64,000 nucleotides of DNA from positions 62,001 to 126,000 of the forward strand of contig JAOOBT010000002.1 in the NCBI GenBank assembly GCA_028404615.1, read 5' to 3'. This DNA comes from Candidatus Pelagibacter sp. (GTDB lineage: Bacteria; Pseudomonadota; Alphaproteobacteria; Pelagibacterales; Pelagibacteraceae). The first letter of the stretch is position 1, and the number at the start of each line of letters is the position of its first letter. Positions 16,575 to 25,182 of this stretch are shown here, piece after piece. Position numbers and translations under genes: made by a program. The notes beneath the pieces are model-generated. The model did no database searches and was not told the origin of the DNA. It worked only from the letters and a program-made list of their open reading frames with translations.

Positions 16575-18077
16575 TCATTTTTTTATGGACTTAAAGCTAC
16601 TATAAACCTGCCAAAACACTATCAATAGAATCGTGATCATTATGCACAATGTGAGCGGCCTATCCCAAAGAAAAGTCCATGACCCATCGCTGATTAATAG
16701 AGATCTCCTTAAATTTTCTTCCATCAACCCCCCTAATACAAAAGCTAAAATTAGAGGCGGCATAGGGAAATCATAAAGCCTCAAAATAGTTGCAACAACT
16801 GCTATCCCAATCATTAAAAAAATATCGAAATTATTAAATGACATTAAATAGATACCGGTCACAGAAAAAAATAAAATCATTGGTATTAAAAATGTTCTTG
16901 GCACTGCAAGTATTCTTGCGATGTAAGGGATAAGTGGAAGATTTAAGATTAATAGAACTACCATTCCAATATACATCGACATTATAACTGACCAAAATAT
17001 ATCTGGATTTGTCTCATACAATCTTGGCCCTGGTTGAATACCAAAACCTAATAAAGCACCAAGCATTACTGCTGTAGTTCCACTACCGGGTATGCCTAGA
17101 GTAAGTAATGGTACAAAAGATCCTGAGCAGGCAGCGTTATTGGCAGTTTCTGGTGCGGATAAACCTTGCACACTTCCTTTACCAAACTTTTCTTTCTCCT
17201 CATTTTTAACGAAGTTTCTCTCCATACCATAAGCTAAAAAAGATGCTATTGTTGCACCTGCTCCAGGTAATACTCCAACAATAAATCCTAGAATTGATGA
17301 ACGAGGAATAGTAACTGCCATTTGTTTAGTCTCTTCTTTATTTACCTTAATAGATCCTAAGTCTGTTAAAGAAATTTGTTTTGCAGCTTTAGATGGATCA
17401 TTTCCCTTTATAATAATAGTTAAAGCTTCACTCATTGCAAAGGTAGCCATAACTACTAAAACGAAACTAATACCATCTGACAAATTCATATTATTAAAGG
17501 TAAATCTTGGAATATCAGACAAAGTATCTTGACCTACGGATGCCAACATTAAGCCTAATACGCACATCATCATTGCTTTTAAAAAATTGCCTTTAGAAGA
17601 AAAGGCAGCTACAGCAGTTAATCCTAAAATCATTAAACCAAAATAGTCTGGAGATCTAAAAGATAAACTTACTTTTGACAAACTTGGCGCAGCAATTAAT
17701 AAAAATATTGCTGAAATGGTCCCTCCCGCAAAAGAGCTGTATGCAGCAATAGCTAAAGCTTTACCCGCTTTACCTTGTTGTGCCATTGGATAGCCATCGA
17801 AAGATGTTGCAACTGTTCCCGGAACACCAGGCGCATTAATTAAAATAGAAGAAGTAGAGCCACCAAATACAGCGCCGTAGTATACTCCAGCCATCAAAAT
17901 TAAACCTGTTGCAGGATCGAAACCATAAGTAATTGGTATCATCAAAGCAATAGCTGTCATCGGACCTAAACCGGGAAGCATCCCAATAATAGTTCCTGCA
18001 AAACATCCTATCATTACCATAAGAAGGTTCTGAAAAGATAAAGCAGTTTTTAATCCAATTAGTACTCCTTCTATCAT
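16575..18077 (-). CDS. tctA: Tripartite tricarboxylate transporter, large permease TctA
   Basis: A 500-residue protein with about eleven hydrophobic helices and the TctA signatures GTIIGMLPGLGPMTAIALMIPITYG at the N terminus and its repeat VGVLPGAGATIASFLAYGMER in the middle, plus ETANNAACSGSFVPLLTLGIPGSGTTAVMLGAL (recognisable as ANNAACSGSFVPLLTLGIPG). It is the main transport subunit of a TTT system driven by ion gradients. It overlaps tctB by four bases and is the last gene of tctCBA. Confidence 0.95.
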   Translation of the reverse strand: MIEGVLIGLKTALSFQNLLMVMIGCFAGTIIGMLPGLGPMTAIALMIPITYGFDPATGLILMAGVYYGAVFGGSTSSILINAPGVPGTVATSFDGYPMAQQGKAGKALAIAAYSSFAGGTISAIFLLIAAPSLSKVSLSFRSPDYFGLMILGLTAVAAFSSKGNFLKAMMMCVLGLMLASVGQDTLSDIPRFTFNNMNLSDGISFVLVVMATFAMSEALTIIIKGNDPSKAAKQISLTDLGSIKVNKEETKQMAVTIPRSSILGFIVGVLPGAGATIASFLAYGMERNFVKNEEKEKFGKGSVQGLSAPETANNAACSGSFVPLLTLGIPGSGTTAVMLGALLGFGIQPGPRLYETNPDIFWSVIMSMYIGMVVLLILNLPLIPYIARILAVPRTFLIPMILFFSVTGIYLMSFNNFDIFLMIGIAVVATILRLYDFPMPPLILAFVLGGLMEENLRRSLLISDGSWTFLWDRPLTLCIMITILLIVFWQVYSSFKSIKK

Positions 18078-18544
18078 CCCATTATTCCTATATATTTTAA
18101 TAATGGATCTCTAAGATATACTGCTAACACTCCGTGCAATAGATACATAAATATTGCAACAAAAGGGAAAGAGAATATTATAATGTATTTCCATCTTCTT
18201 TCTCCCAAAAAATAATATGAAAAAACTAAAAAAAGTGAAGTTGACAAGAAGAAACCAACTTTAAGTATTGTGGCTCCATAGACAATCATAGTGAGAACTA
18301 ATAAAATTGTTTTTTTAAATTCTAAATATTTTGGATCAACTTGAATTGCTTTCTTTTCTGGCAGGACCATTTTAAGACCAGAAAAAAACATTCCCGCATA
18401 ACCTAAATAAATTGGAAAAGTTTTAGCGTTAAAAGCAGCGCCTTCATCAAAAGCAAAAACTTGTATTTGATGGGCAGTATATAAATAAAATGCTGATATA
18501 ATAAAAAAGAGCAGCGAAATAAGTTTAACTGAATTTATTTTCAC
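18074..18544 (-). CDS. tctB: Tripartite tricarboxylate transporter, small permease TctB
   Basis: A 156-residue membrane protein with four hydrophobic helices, size and position of TctB. FPIYLGYAGMFFSGLKMVLPE and YYFLGERRWKYIIIFSFPFVAIFMYLLHGVLAVYLR fit the family (VYLRDPL near the end is typical). The start is GTG at 18544, preceded by GGAAGAGCA; no ATG upstream is available before the tctC stop region. It lies between tctC (23-bp gap) and tctA (4-bp overlap). Confidence 0.85.
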   Translation of the reverse strand: MKINSVKLISLLFFIISAFYLYTAHQIQVFAFDEGAAFNAKTFPIYLGYAGMFFSGLKMVLPEKKAIQVDPKYLEFKKTILLVLTMIVYGATILKVGFFLSTSLFLVFSYYFLGERRWKYIIIFSFPFVAIFMYLLHGVLAVYLRDPLLKYIGIMG

Positions 18545-18567
18545 TGCTCTTCCAATAAATTAATGAA

Positions 18568-19548
18568 CTAGATGACACCTAGTTTTTTCATTAACTTTGT
18601 CATTTCTTTAGTTTGCTTTTTTAAGAAACTGTCGAATTTACTTCCTGGATTATAAATATTAACCCAAGCATTTCTTTTTCTAACTGTTTCCCACTCTGGA
18701 GTTTTTTGAACATCACCTAACATTTTAGCAATCTTCTTAACATCTCCGCTCGGCATACTTTTAGGAGCAAAGAAACCTCTCCAGTTAACAAACTGAACAT
18801 CGAATCCTTGTTCTTTTAAAGTTGGAACTTCTGGAGCATCACCTACTCTTTTAGGAGCTGTAATACCAATAATTCTTACTTGATCTCTTGCACCCATTAC
18901 TTCTCCCAAACCAGTTGAAAGAATTTGAGTTTCTCCTGATAGTAGGCCAGCTAAAGCTTTACCACCTGCATCGTAAGGTACATAAACTACATCGTTAGGA
19001 TTTGCGCCTGCTTCTTGAAATGCAAGTGCACCAATTAAATGGTCCATGCTTCCTCTTACAGATCCACCAGCCATTTTAACTGACTTAGGATTTTTTTTGT
19101 AAGCATCCACTACATCTTTAAAGTTTTTGTATGGTGAATTTTTAGCAACTGCGATTGCACCGTAGTCACCGATTACACCAGCAATTGGCTTAACATCTTT
19201 ATAAGATAAAACACCAGATCCTTTTACATATCCTTTGTGTCTAGTGATTGATCTTAACACTAAAGGTGTTGATTGAACTAATACTGTGCCTTCTGGCTTT
19301 GTATTAATTATATATGATAGAGCTTTTCCTCCACCACCGCCTGACATATTTTCATATGAAGCACTTTTTAGAAAACCAGCTTTTGTTAAAGCTTCACCAG
19401 TTCCTCTAGCAGTTCCATCCCAACCACCACCAGCACCACCACCGATAATGAAATGTAATTTATCGATTGCAAAACTAGTTGATGAGATTGAAGTTAAAAG
19501 AACAGTTGCGAAAACTAAGCTAATTAATTTTTTCAAATTATTAAACAT
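18568..19548 (-). CDS. tctC: Tripartite tricarboxylate transporter, binding protein TctC (Bug family)
   Basis: A 326-residue periplasmic receptor with a signal peptide (ISLVFATVLLTSISSTSFA, cleavage near residue 27) and Bug-fold motifs: FIIGGGAGGGWDGTARGTGEAL, PYKNFKDVVDAYKKNPKSVKMAGGS, YVPYDAGGKALAGLLSGE and GITAPKRVGDAPEVPTLKEQG. Bug receptors bind carboxylates such as citrate, glutarate, malate or aromatic acids. The gene follows the GlaH-type hydroxylase on the same strand by 90 bp and has a probable promoter of its own plus the shared TTAATTAA leader. A dicarboxylate such as glutarate is a plausible ligand by context. Confidence 0.93.
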   Translation of the reverse strand: MFNNLKKLISLVFATVLLTSISSTSFAIDKLHFIIGGGAGGGWDGTARGTGEALTKAGFLKSASYENMSGGGGGKALSYIINTKPEGTVLVQSTPLVLRSITRHKGYVKGSGVLSYKDVKPIAGVIGDYGAIAVAKNSPYKNFKDVVDAYKKNPKSVKMAGGSVRGSMDHLIGALAFQEAGANPNDVVYVPYDAGGKALAGLLSGETQILSTGLGEVMGARDQVRIIGITAPKRVGDAPEVPTLKEQGFDVQFVNWRGFFAPKSMPSGDVKKIAKMLGDVQKTPEWETVRKRNAWVNIYNPGSKFDSFLKKQTKEMTKLMKKLGVI

Positions 19549-19612
19549 ATTATTTCCCTCTGTTAATTAATTAATTATTTCATATTAAAAATGAATGATA
19601 AGTGAGAGTCAA
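19549..19612 (-). promoter_or_regulatory. tctC promoter and TTAATTAA-type 5' leader
   Basis: Minus-strand -35 TTGACT (19607-19612) and -10 TTTAAT (19584-19589) with a 17-bp spacer. A start about seven bases on would place the 5' end at the repeat TTAATTAATTAATTA (19563-19577). The leader continues ACAGAGGGAAATAAT into ATG, nearly the same as the livK and second binding-protein leaders. Confidence 0.55.
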
Positions 19613-19638
19613 TAACTCAATTTTGAAATTATTCTAAA

Positions 19639-20535
19639 TTAATTAAAAAAAGTTCCTCTAATTCTTAATAATTCTCTTGATAACCCGGTATGCTCATTGA
19701 ATGCTTTTCTTCCATGTAACCAAAAATAATTATTAGAAAAAATTGTTGAGCCAACAGGTAATGGGAAGACTACTTTATTTCTACTCTCTTCTAAAGCATC
19801 AGATAATCTTTGAAGAAATAATCCTTGTTCCATGTTTTTTGGCTCTGGAAATTGATCAATATAAGAGATAGTAGGTTTCCCTTTTTTATCTTTTGAAAAT
19901 ACAGGATGCTCAACTTTATAATCAACTTTTTTACTTTTAGGTGATCCCCATGTAAAATTTTGTTGTCCGACAGGGTCATCACTTAATTGACCTAAGTGTT
20001 CCCAGTCATCTAAATGTAAAATCACACTCTCACCTCCGCTTACGTTTTGTTCCTCCATTTTAGTCATGATCAGCCAATCTGTCTTTTCTTTCACGTAAGT
20101 GCCGTCAGTGTGTAGATCTAATTTTGTATAAGCTTTTCTTAGGTAAGAGTCACTGCTGTCTTGGTGCTTTACGTGAAATCGAGCGTAATATTTATCAGTC
20201 ATTGAGTCAAAGTTAGGGTTGCCAACTAAGTAAGCTAGTCCAGTTGATAATTTTACTAAAAAATCTTTATCAAATTTTTTATTATTAATTTCAGGTTCGA
20301 CTATAACAGTTCCGGTTTCTCTATCTTTAAGAATTTTAATTAAAGTTTGACTAAGTTTATTTTCGAATACCTCATCTAAACTCTTTGCTAAGCTAAATCT
20401 TGAGAAAGGTTTATACTCTAAAGATAGTATTGTGTGTTTTTTAAATGGGAAAATTAATCTATCTAAATCTGACTCTTTAAATTTAATTACACGAACTCTT
20501 TTTGATTTTTGATGATTTTCAATTTTAAAACTCAT
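19639..20535 (-). CDS. glaH: CsiD/GlaH-type glutarate 2-hydroxylase (Fe(II)/2-oxoglutarate dioxygenase)
   Basis: A 298-residue protein that aligns by eye with E. coli CsiD/GlaH along its length: LEYKPFSRFSLAKSLDEV, YYARFHVKHQDSSDSYLRKAY, DLHTDGTYV, GGESVILHLDDWEHL, YIDQFPEPKNMEQGLFLQ, NNYFWLHGRKAF and LSRELLRIRGTFF. The iron ligands are the HTD of LHTDGTY (near residue 140) and the distal His of WLHGR (near 274); the Arg for 2-oxoglutarate follows near 290. GlaH converts glutarate to L-2-hydroxyglutarate with 2-oxoglutarate and O2, in lysine/glutarate breakdown. No L-2-hydroxyglutarate oxidase gene is adjacent. Neighbours are azlD upstream and tctCBA downstream. Confidence 0.87.
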   Translation of the reverse strand: MSFKIENHQKSKRVRVIKFKESDLDRLIFPFKKHTILSLEYKPFSRFSLAKSLDEVFENKLSQTLIKILKDRETGTVIVEPEINNKKFDKDFLVKLSTGLAYLVGNPNFDSMTDKYYARFHVKHQDSSDSYLRKAYTKLDLHTDGTYVKEKTDWLIMTKMEEQNVSGGESVILHLDDWEHLGQLSDDPVGQQNFTWGSPKSKKVDYKVEHPVFSKDKKGKPTISYIDQFPEPKNMEQGLFLQRLSDALEESRNKVVFPLPVGSTIFSNNYFWLHGRKAFNEHTGLSRELLRIRGTFFN

Positions 20536-20619
20536 AAGGCCCTATGATTGGCCGGCAATCCATAAAAGTATAAAGATTGCAAATATTGGCTCCATGATTA
20601 AGTTTAACACAATAAGTTT

Positions 20620-20946
20620 TTATATTGAATTAAAAAAACTTAAAAGTATTGCTGATAAAATTGTTGGTATAACTAAATTTTTCTTACTAAAAACAAATAC
20701 TAAAATACATATTACTAAAACAAATACTCTTATAAATAACGCACTGTCAGCTAGCACACCTGCTGGAAAAATTATCATTCTACCCAATAAAGCTGCCAGA
20801 GTTGAATAAGCCACACAATTAAACCATTGAAATACTTTTGATTTTACACTTACCTTTTCTGAAGTGAGTGCTCCCATAAATCTGGAAATAAATGTTGCAA
20901 CGGATGTTGCTACTATTGCAAAAATTATTATCTGACTACTCGCCAT
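20620..20946 (-). CDS. azlD: AzlD-family branched-chain amino-acid export subunit
   Basis: A roughly 108-residue small membrane protein with three to four helices, the partner of AzlC. The start is set at ATG 20946 (MASSQIIIFAIVATSVATFISR) because a strong GGAGGT ribosome site lies five bases before it; an ORF eight codons longer exists but has no such site. With this start the gene overlaps azlC by 11 bases. The AzlD pattern SRFMGAL and VAYSTLAALLGRMIIFPAG is visible. AzlCD (YgaZH in E. coli) exports branched-chain amino acids. Confidence 0.85.
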   Translation of the reverse strand: MASSQIIIFAIVATSVATFISRFMGALTSEKVSVKSKVFQWFNCVAYSTLAALLGRMIIFPAGVLADSALFIRVFVLVICILVFVFSKKNLVIPTILSAILLSFFNSI

Positions 20947-21640
20947 TTTTACCTCCAAATAAAAAAGCAATAGTTCCTGCTATAAGACCAGCAAATAACA
21001 AAGCCCACTCAGTTGAAATCAAATAAATAAATGGACCTAACATTGTTCCTCCAATTACAGCAATAGAAATACTTAAATTTTTCATTGCACCTATCATCAT
21101 ACAAAAGAAGTAAACAGGGTTAACTATAGCGAGACCAATTAATATATCTTTATTAAGATAGTCTGCGGACAAATAACCAATTACAGTCATCAAAATTGCT
21201 GTAGACCAGGTTCCAATTCCTATTCCAATCCAAAAATCTATTCGATTTTTTTTATCTATTTTTTTGTAACCATCTTTAGCTATTAACCAGGAGGTTACTG
21301 CTAAGAAATGGCAAGATAAATAGTATTTCCATTTTGGTTGTGACTTATGATCAAGTAATGGAAATAAAGAAACCGTCATTGGATAAAGTCTAAAATTAAC
21401 TAACCATACAGCTATAAATATATTTACAATTGAGGCACCCACTAGTAATGACTCTGCCATTACTAATTGCCCTGGCAATGCGTAAGTAAATAAACTTGAA
21501 GCAGCGCTTTGTTGTAAATTAAAGCCAGCATCTTTTAATAGAGCTCCTAGTGCAATAAAACATGCTCCTAGTGGAATGGCTGGACTTCTTGAACCTTTTA
21601 ATGATTTAAGACCTTGTAAAAATATTTTGTGGTTAATCAT
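20936..21640 (-). CDS. azlC: AzlC-family branched-chain amino-acid exporter
   Basis: A 234-residue membrane protein with the AzlC pattern: AIPLGACFIALGALLKDAGF near the N terminus (family P-x-G-x-x-F-G), SLFTYALPGQLVMAESLLVGASI and NFRLYPMTVSLFPLL (the family NxRh..y). With AzlD it forms an exporter of branched-chain amino acids and possibly methionine. Its start overlaps the stop of the second livF by one base, so an exporter is translated from the same message as a complete Liv importer. Confidence 0.87.
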   Translation of the reverse strand: MINHKIFLQGLKSLKGSRSPAIPLGACFIALGALLKDAGFNLQQSAASSLFTYALPGQLVMAESLLVGASIVNIFIAVWLVNFRLYPMTVSLFPLLDHKSQPKWKYYLSCHFLAVTSWLIAKDGYKKIDKKNRIDFWIGIGIGTWSTAILMTVIGYLSADYLNKDILIGLAIVNPVYFFCMMIGAMKNLSISIAVIGGTMLGPFIYLISTEWALLFAGLIAGTIAFLFGGKNGE

Positions 21641-22425
21641 TAACCACCTAGGAACAATCTTCCTACGTCTGGATTTTTAAGTAAATCATTGCCCTTACCA
21701 GCAATTGCTGTTTGACCTGAAACTAAAACATAACCAATGTCCGCAAACTCCAAACCTTTTTTAGCATTTTGCTCTACTAGAATAATTGTTTTCTTTTCTG
21801 CTTTTTGAAGATCTTCTAAAATTTCAAATACCATACTAATATATTTAGGTTCCAAACCAATCGATGGTTCATCTACTAATAGGACCGAAGGTTTCATTAC
21901 TAATGCTCTAGATATTTCTAATAACCTTCTCTCACCGCCAGATAAAACTTTAGCTGGCTGGTTTCTTCTATTTCTTAATCTATCATATTTTTGGAAAATT
22001 CTCTCTGCTTCCTCGTAAGCTTCGTCTTGCTTATCTTTAATATATCCACCCATTAAAAGATTTTCCTCTACAGTCATATCGGGAAACACCGAGTTATCTT
22101 GTAAGATGTAAGCAACACCAACTTTACTTAGTTTTTCTGCTGGAGTTAATTTGGTAATTTCGTTTCCATCTAATTCAATTTTTCCATCAAAAATATTTGT
22201 GAAACCATATATAGAATGAAGTATTGTGGATTTACCTGCTCCATTAGGCCCAATTAAACATAAGGATTGGCCTTTGCTGACAGTTAAATCAAAGTTATGA
22301 AGAATCTCCATTTTTCCATAGCCAGCGTTTAAACCTCTTATAGTTAAGTGAACATCGTTAGGAGACAAATTATTGAGCTCTTCTAAACCAGGCGCTTTAC
22401 CTAATACATCGTATTGATTTACCAT
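21640..22425 (-). CDS. livF: Second Liv-type ABC transporter, ATP-binding protein (LivF-like)
   Basis: A 261-residue ABC ATPase with a 25-residue N-terminal extension, then Walker A GPNGAGKSTILHS, signature LSGGERRLLEISRALVM, Walker B VLLVDEPSIGLEP and the LivF-type VEQNAKKGLEFADIGYVLVSGQ. It overlaps azlC by one base and livG by one base. The N-terminal extension (YDVLGKAPGLEELNNLSPND) is unusual compared with the first system; it shows no domain I recognise. Confidence 0.9.
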   Translation of the reverse strand: MVNQYDVLGKAPGLEELNNLSPNDVHLTIRGLNAGYGKMEILHNFDLTVSKGQSLCLIGPNGAGKSTILHSIYGFTNIFDGKIELDGNEITKLTPAEKLSKVGVAYILQDNSVFPDMTVEENLLMGGYIKDKQDEAYEEAERIFQKYDRLRNRRNQPAKVLSGGERRLLEISRALVMKPSVLLVDEPSIGLEPKYISMVFEILEDLQKAEKKTIILVEQNAKKGLEFADIGYVLVSGQTAIAGKGNDLLKNPDVGRLFLGG

Positions 22426-23159
22426 TACTGTGCTCCCAAATAAGCATCGACTACTCGCTTATCATTTTTAATTTGATCAGGTGAACCCTCTGCTAACATT
22501 TTCCCGTGCGCTAGACAGAAAATTCTTTGTGCTAAACTCATTATTACTTTCATATTGTGCTCGATAACTAATAAAGTTATTCCATAATCTTTGTTTATCT
22601 TTATTAACCTGTCTATTATTCCATTAATTAAAGTTGGATTAATTCCAGCTGTAGGCTCATCTAATAAAAGCATTTTTGGTTCATTCATTAAAGCCATTGC
22701 TAATTCTAATAATTTTTGTTGTCCAAAAGAAAGATCCCCTGCTCTTAAGTTCCTTTTTTGGTAAAGACCCACAAAGTTTAAAATGTTTTCTGCTTTCTCA
22801 GTAAGTTCAGTGGGTATTTTCGCAAATATAAATCCAGAGTCACTAGCCTTATGACTGATTAACATGTTTTCAACACAGTTAAGTTTTGTATAGATTTTTG
22901 TTTGCTGAAACGTTCTTAGTAAACCTAATTTAGCAACTGCAGGAACAGGCATTTCGGAAACTTCTGTATTATCAAAAATAATAGATCCTTGGTCTATGGG
23001 ATGAGTTCCTACAATCGAGTTGAATAAAGTTGTTTTACCTGATCCATTTGGACCAATTAAACCAACAATAGATCCTTGTTCTACAGAAACAGATATATCT
23101 ACGTTTGCCTGAACACCTCCAAAAGATTTACTTACGTTTTTGACTTGTAAAATACTCAT
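22425..23159 (-). CDS. livG: Second Liv-type ABC transporter, ATP-binding protein (LivG-like)
   Basis: A 244-residue ABC ATPase: Walker A GPNGSGKTTLFNS, LLRTFQQTKIYTKLNCVENML in the Q-loop region, signature LSFGQQKLLELAMALM, Walker B MLLLDEPTAGINP, switch LLVIEHNMKVIMSLAQRI. These are LivG features. It overlaps the livM stop by four bases and the next livF by one base. Confidence 0.92.
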   Translation of the reverse strand: MSILQVKNVSKSFGGVQANVDISVSVEQGSIVGLIGPNGSGKTTLFNSIVGTHPIDQGSIIFDNTEVSEMPVPAVAKLGLLRTFQQTKIYTKLNCVENMLISHKASDSGFIFAKIPTELTEKAENILNFVGLYQKRNLRAGDLSFGQQKLLELAMALMNEPKMLLLDEPTAGINPTLINGIIDRLIKINKDYGITLLVIEHNMKVIMSLAQRIFCLAHGKMLAEGSPDQIKNDKRVVDAYLGAQ

Positions 23160-24220
23160 TTTAATTCAACCTGTGCCTTTCGATCTTTCTCGTCAATAAC
23201 TTCACCAAATCTTTCAGGGTATTTTTCTCTTAACCAACCCATTAACCCTTCTGGAAAATAAATTACAATCACGACAATTAAAACTCCAAGAGCAACATAC
23301 TGCCAACCTAAAATAAGTGTCCAAAGACCCTCTTTGAAGAAATGAAATAAAGTTGCACCAATAACTGGTCCCCATAAAGTTCCTTTACCGCCAAGTATTG
23401 CCATTAGTACCATGAATACTCCCATCTCTCTTCCATCAAACGCAACGTCAGTAGAGTCTATATATCCAATTAATCCACCCATAATTCCACCTGCAAGACC
23501 ACAGAAAAATGCAGAACACATCCAACCCGTAATTTTATACTTCATGGTTTGGATACCCATTGCCTCTGCTTTATCCTCATTATCTCTTATTGCGTTTAAA
23601 ATTAATTTAAATCTTGAACCGTAAATATATTTAACAAAAACAAATGTTCCAATTAATAATGCAAAACTTAAAAAGTAGAAAAACTTTCCTCTAGCTTCAG
23701 TATCAACTATTTCTGCAGGAAAAGGTGGTGTAGTGAAACCTTGGCCGGCTCCGATAATTTCTATTCCGCCAGCAATTTCACCTGCTGCAATTCCAAGTCC
23801 TAAAGTACAAATAGCAAAGTAGTGGCCTCTTAAACCTAAAATAGCATAACCAATGGCTCCCGCGACAATTGCGGGTATAATAGCTGAAACTAATAATCCG
23901 ACACCTATTCCTTGAAAATATTGTGCTGTAGTATGAACGAAAGTTTTTTCACCGCCGCTTTCTGTCCACTCTGCTAATGGAAAAAACATTCCCACTTGAA
24001 CCGAGGCAGTTAGATACATTCCTAAACCATAGAAAAGAATATTGCCAAAAGTATTGTAGCCCATCTCTCCGCCTTGTAAGTTCCATGTCATCGCTAGAAC
24101 AATCAAGACACAAAGATATGTAAGCTGAACTTTAAAAGCAGAGAATAAATAAGGCGCAGCTAGACCCAAAATAATTAAGCCAGAATATAAAATTAAATCT
24201 TTTTGTTTTATTTTATTCAT
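23156..24220 (-). CDS. livM: Second Liv-type ABC transporter, permease (LivM-like)
   Basis: A 354-residue permease with LivM motifs: AMTWNLQGGEMGYNTFGNILFYGLGMY (core LQGGEMGYNTFGNILFYGLG), ILGLRGHYFAICTLGLGIAAGEI and the coupling loop LILNAIRDNEDKAEAMGIQTMKYKI, then GGIMGGLIGYIDSTDVAF. It lies one base after livH and overlaps livG by four bases. It lacks the long N-terminal extension of the first system's LivM, so the two transporters are not a recent duplication. Confidence 0.92.
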   Translation of the reverse strand: MNKIKQKDLILYSGLIILGLAAPYLFSAFKVQLTYLCVLIVLAMTWNLQGGEMGYNTFGNILFYGLGMYLTASVQVGMFFPLAEWTESGGEKTFVHTTAQYFQGIGVGLLVSAIIPAIVAGAIGYAILGLRGHYFAICTLGLGIAAGEIAGGIEIIGAGQGFTTPPFPAEIVDTEARGKFFYFLSFALLIGTFVFVKYIYGSRFKLILNAIRDNEDKAEAMGIQTMKYKITGWMCSAFFCGLAGGIMGGLIGYIDSTDVAFDGREMGVFMVLMAILGGKGTLWGPVIGATLFHFFKEGLWTLILGWQYVALGVLIVVIVIYFPEGLMGWLREKYPERFGEVIDEKDRKAQVELK

Positions 24221-25114
24221 TTATTTTAAATATTCCCTTTTCTTTGAAAGTTTAAATCTTCTATAAACTAATATTAAAACTAGCAGCATAAACACTGCTC
24301 CAATTCTAAACTCTGTTCCTAAGATATAATCTGCAAACTCTTCAAATAATCCTAATCCCATGCCTGAAAGTGCTACTGCTGGTAAATTTCCAAGACCTGC
24401 TACAATAACTATCATGAAAGATCTTACTGTATAAGGAAGTCCTACGTAAGGGTGAAGCGTAAGAGTTATTGATATTAGAGCTCCAGCAATACCACATAAC
24501 GCAGCGTTAATTCCAAACGTTGCTGCATAAACTTTTTCTGTATCTACGCCTAAAATTTTCGCTGCTCTAGCATTTTGAGCTGTAGCTCTTATAGCTCGTC
24601 CCAATCTAGATTTTTTCATATAAATCACGAGAGCCACTGCATATAAAACACTTATAAATGCAGAGAATATTTTTGAATTTGGTAGGGTTACTGAATTATC
24701 AAATAACATTGTTGTTCCATACTCTGATTGCGCAACCACTACATCAGCGCCAAAAATAAAATTCATTAACTGTTGAAATACAATTGCAATACCGAAAGTT
24801 GCTAAAATTGAAATAAATAAGTCTCGATCTACAACTTTATTAATTACTAATTTATAAAGCGCCCAACCTACAAAGAACATTATAATTGGGGAAACAATAA
24901 CTCCCCAAGCTGGATGAATACCAGCAAGATACATTGTGTATGCAATATATCCTCCAAGAATTACTAAATCGCCTTGTGCAATATTGATAATATTCATTAC
25001 ACCCCATTGAAGAGCCATACCATACGCAATGAGTGCGAATAAAATCCCTAAAAGAATTCCGTCCAGTGACGCTTGGACCATTAACATTGGAGCTTTAAAA
25101 ATTAGAAAGTCCAT
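24221..25114 (-). CDS. livH: Second Liv-type ABC transporter, permease (LivH-like)
   Basis: A 297-residue permease with LivH features: SLDGILLGILFALIAYGMAL, WGVMNIINIAQGDLVILGGYIAY, the coupling loop LGRAIRATAQNARAAKILGVD and VIVAGLGNLPAVALSGMGLG. It follows the binding-protein gene with a 68-bp gap holding a strong hairpin, so its expression is probably lower than that of the binding protein. Confidence 0.92.
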   Translation of the reverse strand: MDFLIFKAPMLMVQASLDGILLGILFALIAYGMALQWGVMNIINIAQGDLVILGGYIAYTMYLAGIHPAWGVIVSPIIMFFVGWALYKLVINKVVDRDLFISILATFGIAIVFQQLMNFIFGADVVVAQSEYGTTMLFDNSVTLPNSKIFSAFISVLYAVALVIYMKKSRLGRAIRATAQNARAAKILGVDTEKVYAATFGINAALCGIAGALISITLTLHPYVGLPYTVRSFMIVIVAGLGNLPAVALSGMGLGLFEEFADYILGTEFRIGAVFMLLVLILVYRRFKLSKKREYLK

Positions 25115-25136
25115 AAAATTTCAAAACTTATAAAAG

Positions 25137-25164
25137 AAAAGCCCCTAGAAAACTAGGGGCTTTT
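25137..25164 (-). terminator. Hairpin attenuator between binding protein and permease
   Basis: A perfect 12-bp stem, AAAAGCCCCTAG at 25137-25148 and CTAGGGGCTTTT at 25153-25164, loop AAAA, 18 bases after the binding-protein stop on the minus strand. Position inside a Liv operon suggests partial termination or 3'-end protection that raises the binding protein above the permease genes. Confidence 0.85.
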
Positions 25165-25182
25165 CAAATTATTCAGAAGATA

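Noticed and set aside
20542..20595. 17-codon hydrophobic mini-ORF on the minus strand (MEPIFAIFILLWIAGQS) between azlD and glaH
   Set aside because: No ribosome site upstream and too short to support; AT-rich DNA gives such ORFs by chance.
20594..20809. 71-codon plus-strand ORF opposite azlD
   Set aside because: Antisense to azlD, which has a strong ribosome site and clear family motifs.
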